From NCBI GenBank assembly GCA_039881045.1, contig JAYWVB010000032.1, forward strand, positions 62,001 to 126,000: a stretch of 64,000 bases of DNA, read 5' to 3'. Positions 9,569 to 21,520 of this stretch are shown piece by piece (position 1 is the stretch's first letter; the number at the start of each line of letters is the position of its first letter). A program made the position numbers and the translations under genes. The notes below the pieces were generated by a model. The model was not told the origin of the DNA. It did no database searches and worked only from the letters and a program-made list of their open reading frames with translations. The DNA is from Chaetomium olivaceum. Taxonomy: Eukaryota > Ascomycota > Sordariomycetes > Sordariales > Chaetomiaceae.

Positions 9569-12118
9569 TCAACTGCCCAACTCCTGCAACTTTCTCTTGA
9601 CCCTGTCTGCACTAGAATCTAACTGAGATGGCTGTAACGCTTCCATGGACAAGATACAGCCCTTTTCCCCACCCTGCCGATCCACATCATCATCCAAATC
9701 CCCCGCCTCGAACGCTGCGCGCACAGTGGCGGTTGGCCATGGACTAGTCAGGAGAATCTTGACAGTAGCTTGCACATCGCTTGCGGCCGTGAGCCCCACA
9801 AGATCACCCATCACGTCCAGCATGGGTCCCTCAAATTCCTCCCGCTCATAAAACGCAATACCATCAACGAGAATGACAAGCGTCACCTCCTCAGGCAGCT
9901 GCCGTACCAGCCAGCCCAGCAAACCCGTCAACTCGGCCAAATCCCCATCCTCAACCAACGCCAAGTCGACGCCAGGACAAAGCATGGGGTGCGACAAGCC
10001 AAAGTCGAAGTCGCTTAGCAGCTGGGCAATCAGGCTCCGCACCATGCGCCTGATGGTCCCCGTCTTGGTGCCCGCCACTTGGCGCGGAAGTCGGTCGCTG
10101 TAGGGGTAGTAGCGGTGGTGGTATTCGCCCGAGCTATCGCTAATATCGTCGCTGTCGTCGTCGGACTCGTCGTTACTGCTCCCAGCGTCCCCGAGGTGGC
10201 GACCACAAAACCAGACGAGGCAGAGGCATTGCGGGCGGGATCGGAATGGATTTGATAACGTTGCGGAGAAGAGGGATAAGGTTGATGTTTGCATGGCGCG
10301 TCCTGGGTTGAAGTTGCCGTGGATCAGGAGCTTGGTCGATTCTGGGGAGATGACCCACTCTTGGAACATTTGGGTGTGAACGATCTGCTCGGTGAGGGCC
10401 CGGTCCTGGGCGGCGAGTTGTTCTCGGTGCTCCTCGATGTCTTCGATGTCGGCGTCTTCGATGTCGTAGTCTATTTGTAATAGCGCCCATAAATCCTCTT
10501 GATAAATCGATCCTGATCCTTCCTAGAGATAGGAACGAGAAGGGTGCTCGAGGGCCAGCTGGGGTTGATCTGGGCCGTTATGTATCAAGCTTCCCGGGAG
10601 CGGTGACACACTCCTGACAATAATGTCGCCGAGACGGGATATCTCGCGCTGGCCCGCGGCAACGAGGTCTAAAAGGTCGAGATTAATGACTAAAACATGG
10701 ATCAAGATGCAATGGAGAGCCGCGTCTTACTTTGTTGCGCTCTGGTTTGGCTTCGGAGGAACTGAAGTTCCCGTTTGGTTTCGTCGTGCTTGTCCATCAA
10801 AAGAGCCAGGGTGGCATTCATACCATCCTGCAAGTTCCTGCTCTGTTCATTTTGGGTAATAATGAACTTGCTCTGGCTTGACACTTCATCCACCTTGAAT
10901 AAACAAGGTCTACTCTGACGGCAATGTGTTCTTGGTTGTTGAGTAACAGTTGGTGAATTCGCTGTGTTGCATGGGAATCTTGATGGTGGTTCGTCAGAGG
11001 TGGGGAAGCGGTATCCCATCTGAGGACATAATTACACCATGCAAAGTCTCGGATATGGGGCTTGACGGCCCAGGCCATCTGGGTCTTGCTGCGGCTCGTG
11101 ATGGTTCTAAGACTTTTGAGGAGGGAGGCCTCGTAGTCTTTGCCCTTTGCAATTGATTTGAGTTCCCGGATTACTGCCGCCTGTTTGTTAGATGGCTGGC
11201 GCCCTAGTTTATCGGGGAGAGATCGGGTGGGCACTTACACCCTGGTCGAGTGAAAAATCTGATGCCCCTCTCGACCGCTTCGAGTACCGCCACGACAAGA
11301 GTCACGGCCTGTTCTATCACAGAATCTTCTTGCTGAAAGGTTGTCAAGAATATCTCAACATCTGAAAGACATCCTCCAAATCATCAAACGCGCGTAGTGC
11401 CTCGTTGCGGACCTCGGCCCCTGTCTTCATGGCCTCGAGAACAATATGTATTGCGCCAAGGACGGGCGTGACCATGTCCATCTCGGGGACGAGCTTGGTA
11501 GCCAGGCACGCAGGCTCGACGGCATTGTCTGCCGTCTATCCCCAGGCGCGATGCAGCCCCTCTAAGATACCTGTTAGCTCCGTATAGCTATCGCAGGCGA
11601 GCTTGAGCTTGCCATAGACTTGGGCCCACGTTTGGAGGTTGCCAATATTATCGACAAACTGTGCGTTCTTAGTGGCTGTGCGGCCTTCTTTGAATTTCTC
11701 CAGGGCGCACGGGAAAATCATGTTCCAGTAAGTCATCACGTTGGAAATGGTGTCTGTTGCTTTCTCTTCTGGCAGCTTGCCCTTATTAGGGGCCGTGTCC
11801 TGGAACTTGGCGGGTAAGGCGGCCGGGATTGGAGGAGTATTGGTAACATAGCGACGACTTTGTTCATCATATCGCGCGTGGGAATTTTCGTAGAAGGTGT
11901 GGTGTTGCGGAAGGCTGTGATGGATGAAGTTGACTTCCAGGGACTGGTTGTCATTGAATGACTGAACGGTGGTCGAGGTCCACGGTATTGGCCATGGATC
12001 CCGGATTCGGGCTCGCCCGGTGGGTGTTCGGGAGACCTCAGGCTTTAATAAAACTTTTCTGAAAGATGAGGACAGCACTGCACTGTAAGCGCGAGGAAGT
12101 CACACTCACCGAAAGCAT
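9569..12118 (-). pseudogene. Conserved Pezizomycotina coiled-coil/STAND-associated protein, multi-exon, with a stop and a frameshift
   Basis: Read leftward. ATG at 12118-12116 gives MLS, then an intron (12109-12043), then 'PEVSRTPTGRARIRDPWPIPW' and the conserved block 'NKGKLPEEKATDTISNVMTYW'. At 11536-11538 a TAG interrupts 'LHRAWG'/'TADNAVEPACLATK', where the frame otherwise continues. Around 11350-11370 the frame shifts between 'FDDLEDVF' and 'DVEIFLTTF'. Further exons carry 'AAVIRELKSIAKGKDYEASL', a coiled coil ('QDGMNATLALLMDKHDETKR') and the C-terminal block 'FQEWVISPESTKLLIHG ... CLVWFCGRH ... LLGWLVRQLPEEVTLVILVDG ... VKILLTS', ending TGA at 9569. The family is widespread in filamentous ascomycetes and its function is unknown to me; the C-terminal part resembles a P-loop fold without a Walker A motif. 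Intron positions between 10500 and 11240 are tentative. Confidence 0.6.
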
Positions 12119-12476
12119 CGGGTCATCACCTTTTGTGCGGGTTCTTACCAATATTTCGTTAACTACTGCCCCGCACCGATGGAAAGCTGCTCCTGCTCGA
12201 AGACCGAAGCGGCTGAGAATAAGGCCTCACAAGAGGGGCGAAGCAGGACCGACAGGCAGCCTTTCCGATGGGGGCGCTGTGACCCGTCATGGGGGTTCCG
12301 AGCCTTGGGGCTTGCCCGCCCCAGTCCCTTTCCCCAGGTTACTCGACATCTGCCGTCAAGTTCTTCAACTTCAGGCATCGCCTTGAAGCTTCAACTTAAC
12401 ACCACATCCCATTTTCTCAGTTTCCCAAACTATTACTTTTGCGCCAATTATTGTATGCTCGGCTCGAGCCACCGTC
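12119..12476. other. Promoter-side spacer of the coiled-coil gene
   Basis: Open frames on both strands overlap here but none has family signal. This stretch probably holds the divergent promoters of the minus-strand gene at 12118 and of the uncertain plus-strand frame at 12477. Confidence 0.35.
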
Positions 12477-12861
12477 ATGGAAGACGCAGCGCTATTTGAG
12501 CTCTTGCCAGCAGCTCAGCTGCCGCAGCGACGTCAGTCGGGTCGTCCGGCTCTTGAGTGGAGGGCATGAAGCCACTTCTGATGCACCGGGGCTCTCCGAT
12601 CCTGAGGAGCCAACATCAGACACCGCCGCAAAAGATCTGTCGCAGGGTGACGACTCGGATATTTCAGGAGACGAAGTGGCTGGCAACTCAGCGGCGGACA
12701 ATGCACACCTTATAGCGGCCAAGATCGAAGCCTTGCGGGGGCGGCTTCTGGAATTGGAAGTTCCAAAGCAAAGCACACAAGACACTAAGCCGAAGCTCAA
12801 GCCGAATAGTACAGCGCTCCTAGAACTACGTATGGGAGCGTGCAAGGGGAACCCACGGTGA
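12477..12861 (+). other. Uncertain acidic/coiled-coil coding stretch
   Basis: An ATG at 12477 opens 'MEDAALFELLPAAQLPQR' and meets TGA after 31 codons. The neighbouring frame then carries an acidic Ser/Asp/Glu-rich stretch followed by a helix-forming 'LIAAKIEALRGRLLELE' and 'KLKPNSTALLELR', ending at 12861. The two could be joined by a small intron or separated by a frameshift. The complementary strand is also open for 140 codons, so strand choice rests only on the coiled-coil-like composition. Function unknown; may be a relic. Confidence 0.3.
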
Positions 12862-13376
12862 TCGAACGGAAAGGCAGATCTGGAAACAAGAAGAACGACG
12901 ACACAGGGAGGCATGATTGTTGCTAGACAGCACGGCCTATGTGGGTGGACGCAAGTGGTCCCCGGAAGACCGTGTCACTGAGGTCAAGTGGTATGGAGAG
13001 GGGCAAACTGAACAGGGAAAAACGAGAGAAACTATTCGAGCTGGCTAGGGTGTTGTTGGGGTTGTAGGATGTTGTATATCCCATGTTTGACATTGGACCC
13101 GGAAGAGTTTCGATTGTGGGCCATGGGCATACACGGTGGACACGACTTGAATGATCTCGTCGAAAAACGCCAAGCCGGACCACGCGTTTGGATCACTCCG
13201 GGAATTCGTCAGCCAATCAAAGCGAACTGAAGCCCCTGATTGATCGCCCCTTTTGGTGAATTTCCGAGTCAAAGTCCTGCATTGGAACCCACGTTCACAA
13301 GGCAAGGTCAGTCAAACCCCTTCCGTTTAACGGTACTACAAAAGTTGAACGCATCACCCGTGACGACAACCGGGCG
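12862..13376. other. Intergenic region upstream of the F-box/ankyrin gene
   Basis: No gene supported. Short frames on both strands lack motifs. The last 100 bases probably contain the promoter and leader of the gene starting at 13377. Confidence 0.45.
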
Positions 13377-16300
13377 ATGGAGATGGCGACACTCAGCTCA
13401 TTGCCCAATGAGCTTCTCTGTATCATCTGCAATTATCTGTACCCCAACCAGTGTTACAGAGACGTCGATCTTGACCACGCAGGGCAATTGGATGATCTAT
13501 ACCGCGTTAGCCTCGTGAATCGTCGATTCTTGAGTGTGGTTGAGCCGATTCTGTACGCCAGAGGCATCGGACATCATTTTGCGACACCACTAGCCTGGGC
13601 CGCCAAGTTTGGACGTGTAGGTACTCTACACAAGGCCCTAGCCGCAGGCGCATCACCAGACCGCAAGTTGCGATGCCAGATGACACGCGAGTTCTGGCGT
13701 TTCGCCAACGATGCCCGTCAGGCCACTTTGGACTGGGCCGCCAAGGACCCCAAATATTGGCCGGCCTTCTCCAGTGATCGACGCGCGACCTTTGATGAGG
13801 AGGAAGAATCTTGGGCAAAAGAAATGTCGTCGAACCTGGCCGAGTTTGATGTCCCGAGTACTGCTCGGGCTTGTCCGGATAACTGGGGAGTGGGCAACAC
13901 CAGTCCGAATAACTCCACCCTTGATTTGTCCCTCCCCGATGCCCGCGATATCTCTAACGGGGGACACCTCCCACGTGACCCCCCCCCGAATCCTACGAGA
14001 CGGTCGACCACCTGCTTCGCGAATACACTGCCCTTCATCTTGCTGCCGGGGAGGGCCACACCGAGGTCGTCAATCTCTTACTGGCCAACGGCGCTTCGGT
14101 CAACAGCTCTTCCCGCTGGCTCTGCTCTTGCCGCCCTCAGCGTGGTCTTTGGCAGACCATGTTGGACCCGACCATCCCTGACTACCGCCTTGAGCCGATC
14201 GACTGGCTGCCCCTCCAAGCCGCCATTTGTTCTTCGCACATGGAAACCGCCAAGAATCTCCTTTCGGCGGGCGTGAAAGTGGTCAGAAGTGCCGAGAATG
14301 GGCCCGCCGGCTACGGAGCTCTTCATCAAGCGGCAGCCGCAGGGCATGCCGAGTTGGTCGCATATATTCTCGACACCCATCCTGAACTCGACGTCGATGT
14401 TCCCGATGAGTTCGGTATGACACCCTTCTACCACGCCTACATCAATTCCCACTGGGATTCCACCATTCCCATTCTGCTGGCACGGGGGGCAAACATCAAT
14501 TCCCGTGTCCGCGCCTCTGATGATCGCCGCGACCGCCACGGCCAGACCTTCCGGCACAATGCGACTCCCCTCGGCGAAGCTTGTCGGCTCGGCCGATTCG
14601 AGGACGCTATGAAACTCATCGACCTCGGCGCCGATGTCAACTCGGGCATTCGGCTCGAACGCCACTCCGCTGTCGATATTTCCCCTTTGCTCTTTTGCTG
14701 TAACTATGGATTTTAGCAGGGATGACGAGTTTTTTCCAGCCGGCAAGACGATTTGGAGTCGGGCCCCGGCTCAGCGGGCGTCTCGTGGAGCAATCATCGC
14801 TAGACTTGTCGCTGCTGGCGTCTCGCCAGACGAAAAGCTAGGTTTTGGTGCCGTCGTAAGGAAACCGCGCTCTCTGTGGCTGTTAGGCACATCAACGTCA
14901 CCGCCGTGGAGGCTCTACTGGCTGCCGGCGCCGATGTTAGAGCAACGGATTCGCTGGGCAGGAATGCGCTAATGGTATCCGTGGAGAGGCCGACCAGTGA
15001 GTCTCCTACCGAACTCAGCCTCGCCTACTTGTCCAACGGCTCGACATATCCGGGGTCGTATTGCACCGCACATCCCGACAGATGGGATATCGCCAAGCTG
15101 CTCATGGACGCCGGTATTTGCCTCACCGATGGGGACCAAGATGGCAACACCGTTCTGCATCTCCTCTTCGAGCGCCTTTACCGCACTGATAGTTGGATCG
15201 AAACGCGCTCCGATACGCGTATTTTGCAGCTCTTGCTCGCTCGAGGCGCCGACCCATGCCTGCGAAACAAGCAAGGCGTCCCCGCCTTGCATATCGCTGT
15301 TCAAAATAGACGTCAGGCCGCCCTCCAGTGCATAGCAAGACAAGGTCGCATCGACCTGGTTGATGCCTTTCCCATGGCAGACATTGGTAGTCTCTTTGAC
15401 GCCGGGCCCCTCGAAGATGAGATCAGAGATGAAGAGCTCAATCCCAATTGGGGCGAGCCGGTCGACGATTCGTATCGACACGACAATGCCACGGTGAGCG
15501 TGCTCGAGGCGCTAGTTGACATGGACCGTTCGGGCCGGCTAACGTCGGACGTCTCCTTCGTCTGCTTTCGGTTGCACAAGCGCTACAACGTAGAACCCTC
15601 GCTGGAAGTGGCCGAGATCCTTTGTTTCCGGGGTCTTGCCGCGGATAAATTCGACCACAAAGCCAAGTTGACGATTCTGCGCGCCGCCATCAAGGCAGCC
15701 CGTTGGGAGATGGCCCGTACCCTCCTACGTGAAGTCCCCAAGACTGAAATTAACTCGCTCGACCCCGAGGGCCATACCCTCCTTTCACTGGTGACGTCGT
15801 CTTGCCGGACGAGTGGTGGCGACTTTGCTTGGCAGCTCGTCGAAGCTGGTGCCGACATACACTGCCGCGTCACCCCTAGCTTGTCATGTCGCGGGGACAC
15901 GACGCCCCTGAAGCAAGCTCTCATGCGCCCGGAGACGTACCCCATCGAACGCATGTTGCAAAAGCAGCCGATCCGCGGCAACCCGCATGCCATTGAGCAT
16001 TGTTATCTGCATTGGGTCGTGACCCTCCCGTGGAGTTCATCGCTACCGTCAGAATGCTTTAATTGGGTCTTGTCTGAGAAGGACATGATGGTCCGCGCCC
16101 TCCTCGTGGCCGGCGCCGACCCCGCTCAGCTGGACAGCAATGACGACACCCCGTTGTCGAGGGCTGCGAGAGAAATGGAGAGTGCGGACGAGGATGCCTT
16201 CTGGGAAATCGGCCATTGGCTGCAGCCCCTGAGCAGAGGCGTCGACGTGCACCGGAAGAACAAACAAGGCCGGGGCGTTGAAGACTACCTCGCCACCATC

Positions 16301-16408
16301 CTCGAGGACGACGACCGTCCAGACCTCGATCCTATCAGTGAGCTTTTGACAGTGACCTTGGCCGAAGACGGGAAATCCGTTAAGAGGGGGATACGATGGC
16401 CACAGTGA
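13377..16408 (+). pseudogene. F-box and ankyrin-repeat protein, at least two frame disruptions
   Basis: The N-terminus is an F-box ('LSSLPNELLCIICNYL'), followed by ankyrin repeats, for example 'ATPLAWAAKFGRVGTLHKALAAGAS', 'TALHLAAGEGHTEVVNLLL', 'YGALHQAAAAGHAELV' and 'VLHLLFERLY'. Such proteins usually act as substrate adaptors of SCF ubiquitin ligases; that role is inferred. The frame changes at a nine-C run (13979-13987), where one extra C restores the ankyrin frame. It changes again near 14700, where a 40-base GT-AG stretch could be an intron, and near 14850. The last frame is then open to TGA at 16406-16408 (...GIRWPQ). Codon use is uniform across all three frames, so the disruptions look recent or artefactual. 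Confidence 0.7.
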
Positions 16409-17261
16409 GCGGTGGTTGAATCATCAACCACAACCACCACAATAACCACAACAGCCGGGTGAGCCAACTCTTTCACGGTTAGCCATGCCGGGTCACATCG
16501 CCATTTTCCCGAGTTTAACTACAAAATCATCACGAGGCACGCCCGACCAAGATATATGCGTACACTGATGCTTAGGCGGGAATAGCGCACCCCTCGCGCG
16601 CATAGCTCTGCCTCACCCAACAATGGGCTTGTGGAGGGCCATGCGGCCCCTCCTGCTGCTGCTCTGCTGGTAGTTGTCAGGCCCGGTGGAAGCATAATGT
16701 GTTGGTGGTATTGTTGGTGGTGGTGCATTTTCGCTTGGTGGGGTTGGAGAGATGGGGGGGGGGGGGTAGAGGCGGGCTGTGAAAAGAGGAGAAAAATGGA
16801 GCCTGAAACTTCCGGTCGTTGAGTGGGTGTGTGGACGGATTCTAGCGGTAATGTAACATCTCAGGGGTAGTTAACAAATGTGCTTGGAGCTGGCCGGGAA
16901 ACAATGCGCAGGTGCACCGAAGCACGAAGCAGAGAATTACCTAAATTCCGTCGAGTACCGCTGCCATAAATGATCTAGAAACCACCCGGGCGGTCCATTC
17001 TTGTTTCTCAAGAAGTGCAACCTCGGCCCGTCACACGGAGGAAGCAGTAACGGGCGTCCTTGCTAGGCTTTTCTGCATGAGGCGCCCTCACCTGACATGT
17101 TATGTCCATTTGCCACGTGGGAAGAGGAAGCAGTTCCAGTTTGTTCTGTTTCGCTTGTCCGCGTCCCAACGGCCTACCTACTTCATATGCTGGAGGGATA
17201 GAGGTGTACGAACAGTAGTATGTTGAAACCTTCATGACCACCAAAACCGAGGTCGTCAGAT
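16409..17261. other. Convergent intergenic region with G-run
   Basis: Lies between the 3' ends of the ankyrin gene (+) and the STAND gene (-). Contains CAC/CAA-rich repeats at 16425-16460 and a run of 13 G at 16754-16766. No gene is supported. Confidence 0.5.
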
Positions 17262-20101
17262 TCATTTGCGGCTGAAAAACTTCCGGACAGACACCCGAAA
17301 CCCCTTCCTTCGTTCTGACATCGACTCTGGGCTGGCTCCATCCCGGCCGTCTTCGGCAATTTGGGATTCTTGGGAAATGCATGATTCGAGTGTGCGTAGC
17401 ACGGGTATCCAATAAGTATTGATGTTGTCAATCCAAGGGACCCAGAGGTCTATCAGAGCCTTTAGGTGTGCCGTCGTACCCTTGGTCCTGTCAACCTGGC
17501 TGAGCAAAGTGCGATACTTGGTTTGGGTCAGGAGGTCTACAAGTCGTAGCCGCGCTTCCGTATTGCCAGAAAACCAGATCTCACCGAATATGACGTTGTG
17601 TAATGTTCTTTCATAGCGGTGTGTGTTTGAGAGGAAGCTGACATCTTGGTGAACCTTCTCTTCCAGATATAGAGGAATAGGGATCAAGGGAGCAGTGTCG
17701 ACCATGTGGGTGAAATATATCAGATGAAGGTGTTCTGGTAGCCTTCTCCTTCGGCCGAATGAAACCGAGAGCATGTTCGTATAGAGGTTTGTTGTTCACC
17801 AGGTGGATATGATCAAGTCGGTCGAGAGCAATCGCAAGGATCCCTTTATCTGGGTGGTTTTCCGGGATACGAGAAGCAATCCGAAGCACCTTTAATAACA
17901 AGATCCCCCCTGTCGGCTCAGGGGCGATTGCATTTGGTGGGATACCAACGAGCACAATGCTCAGAGCTTTGCCCTTGACGATCAAACAGCCAGCGTTGAA
18001 GTCAGGGTCGGTCGCCGAGGTGATGCTTGCCCAATTCTTGCGCACCCAATCGTTGGCCGTCCGATGCATGAACTCCACATGGTAGAGGTAACGCTGTATC
18101 TCAGGGTGACCGTTGTAATCGTTCGCCGGATTTCCCCGGCCGGCACCGCTGCTCACCAACTCCAACAGGCCTCCGGTGCGACTCATCAGTTTCCGTTCCA
18201 AGAAGTTAATGGCCCCTGTCAAATATTGGTTGGTGACCTCGGTGGCATCGAGGTCAACGGGGACTTCCCTTCCACCAAACCAGAGGGTCAGGGCACCCAA
18301 AGGCATGTCATGTTCCTTGGAAGTGTTCATGACCTGGAAGAATTGTGATGCCTCGGCGCGGAACCTTTTGCCGGTCCTACCCCAGATGTAACGGAACAGG
18401 TCGGCAATTTCCCTTGGAAGCCTATCGACGGCGTCTTGTAAGTCGGTGATGCTGGCCCCTTCCCGGAAGTCACGTTCTAGCAATCTCGAAATGACGGCGA
18501 CCCAGAGAAAGACGCCTTGTGATTTGTTCACAATGTCGGTGATGATCTTGTGAGTGACCTGCGGGCTGGTGGCGGCAAAGTCGTGATAGCCCGGGCTGAG
18601 CTCAAGTTTCTCCTGGACAAAAGATTTGATGTCTTCTTGGGTAAGGTTCTCGACCCGCAGCATGGGTCCTTTGCCGTACGCATCCTTGAAAGTGTTCCAT
18701 GGTCGACTACTTGCGCAGATCTTGACCCCGGTTGCAGTATTGGCCTCGCGGAGTATTTGAACCAACTGGTCATGGTCGTCGTCGAACTCATCAAGACCGT
18801 CGATAAGGAGAACCAGCTTGAGATTTTCACCGGTTACATGTAGCAGGTTCCGAAAACCAACAACCAACTCGTCCATCGTCAGTGCTGGCAATTTCACGTT
18901 TCCGTTGAATGACTGGAGGAGAAACCATCGAGCAGGAAAGATGTCAACGGCAAGCTGAGACCGTTGCCGAATGGCCTCAAGGAGGAGGGTTCTGAAAAGA
19001 CCCTCGTGTGACCTTTGGAGCCTGTTCGCCCCCGAATTCCAGGAAAAGAAGCGAGCCACGAGCAGTTGGGATCCGTCTGCCCATCTTGAAGTAGCTGCTC
19101 AAGCCTTGGGTCCTGGGCGAAGAACTTGACCAAAGTGGATTTCCCAGCACCCGGCTTGCCCGTAATCCAATATATATCTTGGGAATCTCCTTGCAACCAT
19201 TGTGAGAAGCTTACCCAGAGGGGAAGGCCATCCTCCGAGGTCCGTGGCTTCTGGAATATCCATTCGAAGGTCGTGGTGTGCCGTTTGGGAATGCCTGCCT
19301 CGCGATGGCTGATGGACTCGAAGTATAGATTCTGACACATTTTGTCGACCTTGTCACGGTCTTTGTTGTTGTCGAGCTGGGTTTGTTTTGCATATTCGGT
19401 TGCATCCCACTTGTCACTAAGCACGTAACGCACCATCTCATCAACCTCGGACTGATTGTCCACGGGCAATTTGTCGATGAGTCCAATCATATCCGTGCTG
19501 AATTGCTTGGTAGTGCTGTCAACCCGATCAAGCGTGGCAATCATATCCGCTTGCTGTTTCGCAAACTCCCGTGACTCGACGCCGCTTTTTCCGGCTTCGT
19601 CCCTGGTTGTTTACGATGGCAAAGTCAGCTTGTCGCATTGTACATCAGTATTCACAGGGAAGCAACTAACAACAACAAATATAGCAGAGCCACGTTCATC
19701 TGCTGGCGAATCTGACTCAAGCGGTTTGCCAGCTTGTCGATTCCGCCAGCGGCTGTGACCTGTCTGAGTGCAACCCGCCAAGTGTCCGCAGCTAGGGCGA
19801 GCTTAGTGTCCCCTCGGGCTTTGAGCTTGTCAAGCATCGCCTGCAGCTCGTCGTTAGTTGACACACATTGGCGGCAAAGACGGAGAACCTCTCCTCATGG
19901 CCCTGCATTCTCTCCGAGCTTTGCTTTAACGGCATCGGCGAGAGTAGAGAGGTCGTGGGACACGGTGGAGAGCACAATGTATTCGGCCTTCTGTGCTTCT
20001 GGGGACGTGTAGAGTTCATGGGCGCTTTTTATGAGCCTGTAGCCAAAGTCGACAAACTGAACCACCGCGGCCGCGGTGGAAAGAGCGCTCAGAGGATCCA
20101 T
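17262..20101 (-). pseudogene. STAND/NLR-like P-loop NTPase with DUF7791-like region, one stop and two frameshifts
   Basis: Read leftward from ATG at 20101. The N-terminal helical domain ('MDPLSALSTAAAVVQFVDFG') resembles fungal NLR effector domains. TGA at 19897-19895 interrupts the frame, which then continues 'GEVLRLCRQCVSTNDELQAM'; an Arg codon CGA to TGA would explain it. After an intron near 19600-19680 follow 'IPKRHTTTFEWIFQ' and Walker A 'WITGKPGAGKSTL' (about 19140-19165). The frame shifts near 19040-19050 ('DPNCSW'/'VARFFSWNSG'). Then come Walker B 'LVLLIDGLDEFDDD' (about 18790), the sensor-like 'KICASSRPWNTF' and the DUF7791-type 'YLYHVEFMHRTANDWVRKNW'. A second shift lies near 17740. 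The frame ends at 17262 (...RKFFSRK). Family members act in non-self recognition or programmed cell death; that is inference for this gene, which is probably inactive. Confidence 0.68.
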
Positions 20102-21520
20102 GACCGAGTATTGGAATTGCCAACGGCCGCCTCTACGGGTATCACAATCCGGTGATGTTGGGATGGAGGAAGTGCCGAGTCAGATGTTTTGGTGATCCGA
20201 CCAGATAACCCCGCGCCATGCCGCCGACGCGGCCATCTTCCATGTGGCTGGTCATTCAGGGTTCAGCCCCTTCCAATGTCCAATCGGATGTCAGTAAACG
20301 CTTTTCCAGCTCAGACCCCGTAGTCGTTGACTCCCAAGTACTCTAAATCGAAATGATATGTGGGGTTTACTGGTAATATTTGAAAGTTTAATGCTTTATA
20401 TTTACTAGTTAACTACTTGTCATATTCATAAATAGAAACAAGCATACTTAGTAATGGAACTAGTAACCCCCTCCTTCTTTTTCTTTTTCTTTTTCTTTTC
20501 TTTTTCATCCTTCCCCCCCCCCCCCCCCCCCCCCCCTTTGTCTTTCCACTAGTACATTGATTCGTTTGGTTTCTGCATTCTTGAACAGAATAGTGATATT
20601 CAGTTGCTTTTGAGATATTAGGCAACATAGTTGTATTTTCGATTCACCGTATGTCGCAAAACGACGTGCAATTGCTGTCCCGCAATTGCACCTTGTATTG
20701 TCACACTCTAGTCTCTTCCCAGACATCTTGGTTTTATCTTTGAGCTCGGCGACTCTATACCAACTAAGAATCTCGAATTAGAATGAAACGGCAGATGTCG
20801 CATGCCCGCCTATCTTTACCGTTCCATTTCCCTCCTCCTTTACTCATCAACAATTTCGCAAAGTCCCAGTAATAAAAACTTAAAGACTAGCTGGGACGGC
20901 AAGGTATTTCATCGAACCTTGGGGTGGACCCAGCATTCGCTACTTTGTCACGGTGGGCTTTTTGACCTACGTTCCCCGATTTCCACAAGCCTATCCGTCG
21001 TGGTTTTAATACCTCCGCGATCAAGGATTAGTGGCGCTAGTGGGAGGAGTCCCAGAAGCTGACAGATGAGGGAAGGAATCTGATGGATGAAGCGAAGGTG
21101 CTGGGTTATACCAAGAGCGCGCTGTTGGCCACCCAGATTACATGTACGCCTACCGACGGCGAGGTGGACGCACTGGGGCGGGAGGAGGAGAATTTGGAGC
21201 GGACCAGACAACAACCGTGGGAGCGGCCAAGAAGCCTCGGTTGATACCTACCAACAACGTCGCTATAGCGGCGACGGGAAGGGACAAGGGATAAGCTGCG
21301 GCAGCAATCACGGCAGTGGTGTGAGATCACGAATAAACAGGTAATTTAATAGATAAATGGTCAACTCCAACTCAGCGCAGGTTCCCACGAGTTTGCCCCC
21401 ACTGCCTCCCGTTTCCCTCACAAGATCACCAACGATATTGTCTACAATCGCAAACCCGTCAAGCCAGGTCGGCTCCGGTCAGACCACCGGGGCTGTATCT
21501 TAGGGCCCGGTAAACTGCAT
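20102..21520. other. Intergenic region with poly-pyrimidine tract
   Basis: Contains the promoter of the STAND gene on its left side and a CT-rich tract ending in a 24-C run (20513-20536). At about 21047-21243 (+) a 65-codon open stretch ('WEESQKLTDEGRNLMDEAKV') looks protein-like but has no start and no recognisable family; it may be a relic of a mobile element or a lost gene. Nothing else is supported. Confidence 0.4.
20463..20536. repeat. Polypyrimidine tract ending in a 24-base C run
   Basis: A CTTTTT-type repeat is followed directly by 24 consecutive C (20513-20536). The complementary strand is therefore G24, able in principle to form G-quadruplexes. The true length is uncertain because such runs are hard to sequence. 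Confidence 0.85.

Noticed and set aside
12492..12914. 140-codon minus-strand frame opposite the acidic frame
   Set aside because: Ser/Arg-rich with no helix or domain signal; the plus-strand reading is slightly more protein-like, though both remain doubtful.
13979..13987. Programmed ribosomal frameshifting at the C9 run
   Set aside because: No downstream stem-loop is evident, and similar one-base deficits occur at other homopolymers in unrelated genes; sequencing error is simpler.
14700..14739. 40-base intron in the ankyrin gene
   Set aside because: GT and AG are present and the phase works, but 40 bases is very short for this clade, so I left it as a possible explanation and not as a called feature.
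14078..14746. 222-codon open frame on the minus strand
   Set aside because: Antisense of the ankyrin repeats; the sense strand has clear repeat consensus.
21047..21243. 65-codon open stretch resembling a retrotransposon remnant
   Set aside because: Looks protein-like but has no start, no zinc knuckle, no protease or RT motif and no LTR nearby; kept only as a remark in the region entry.
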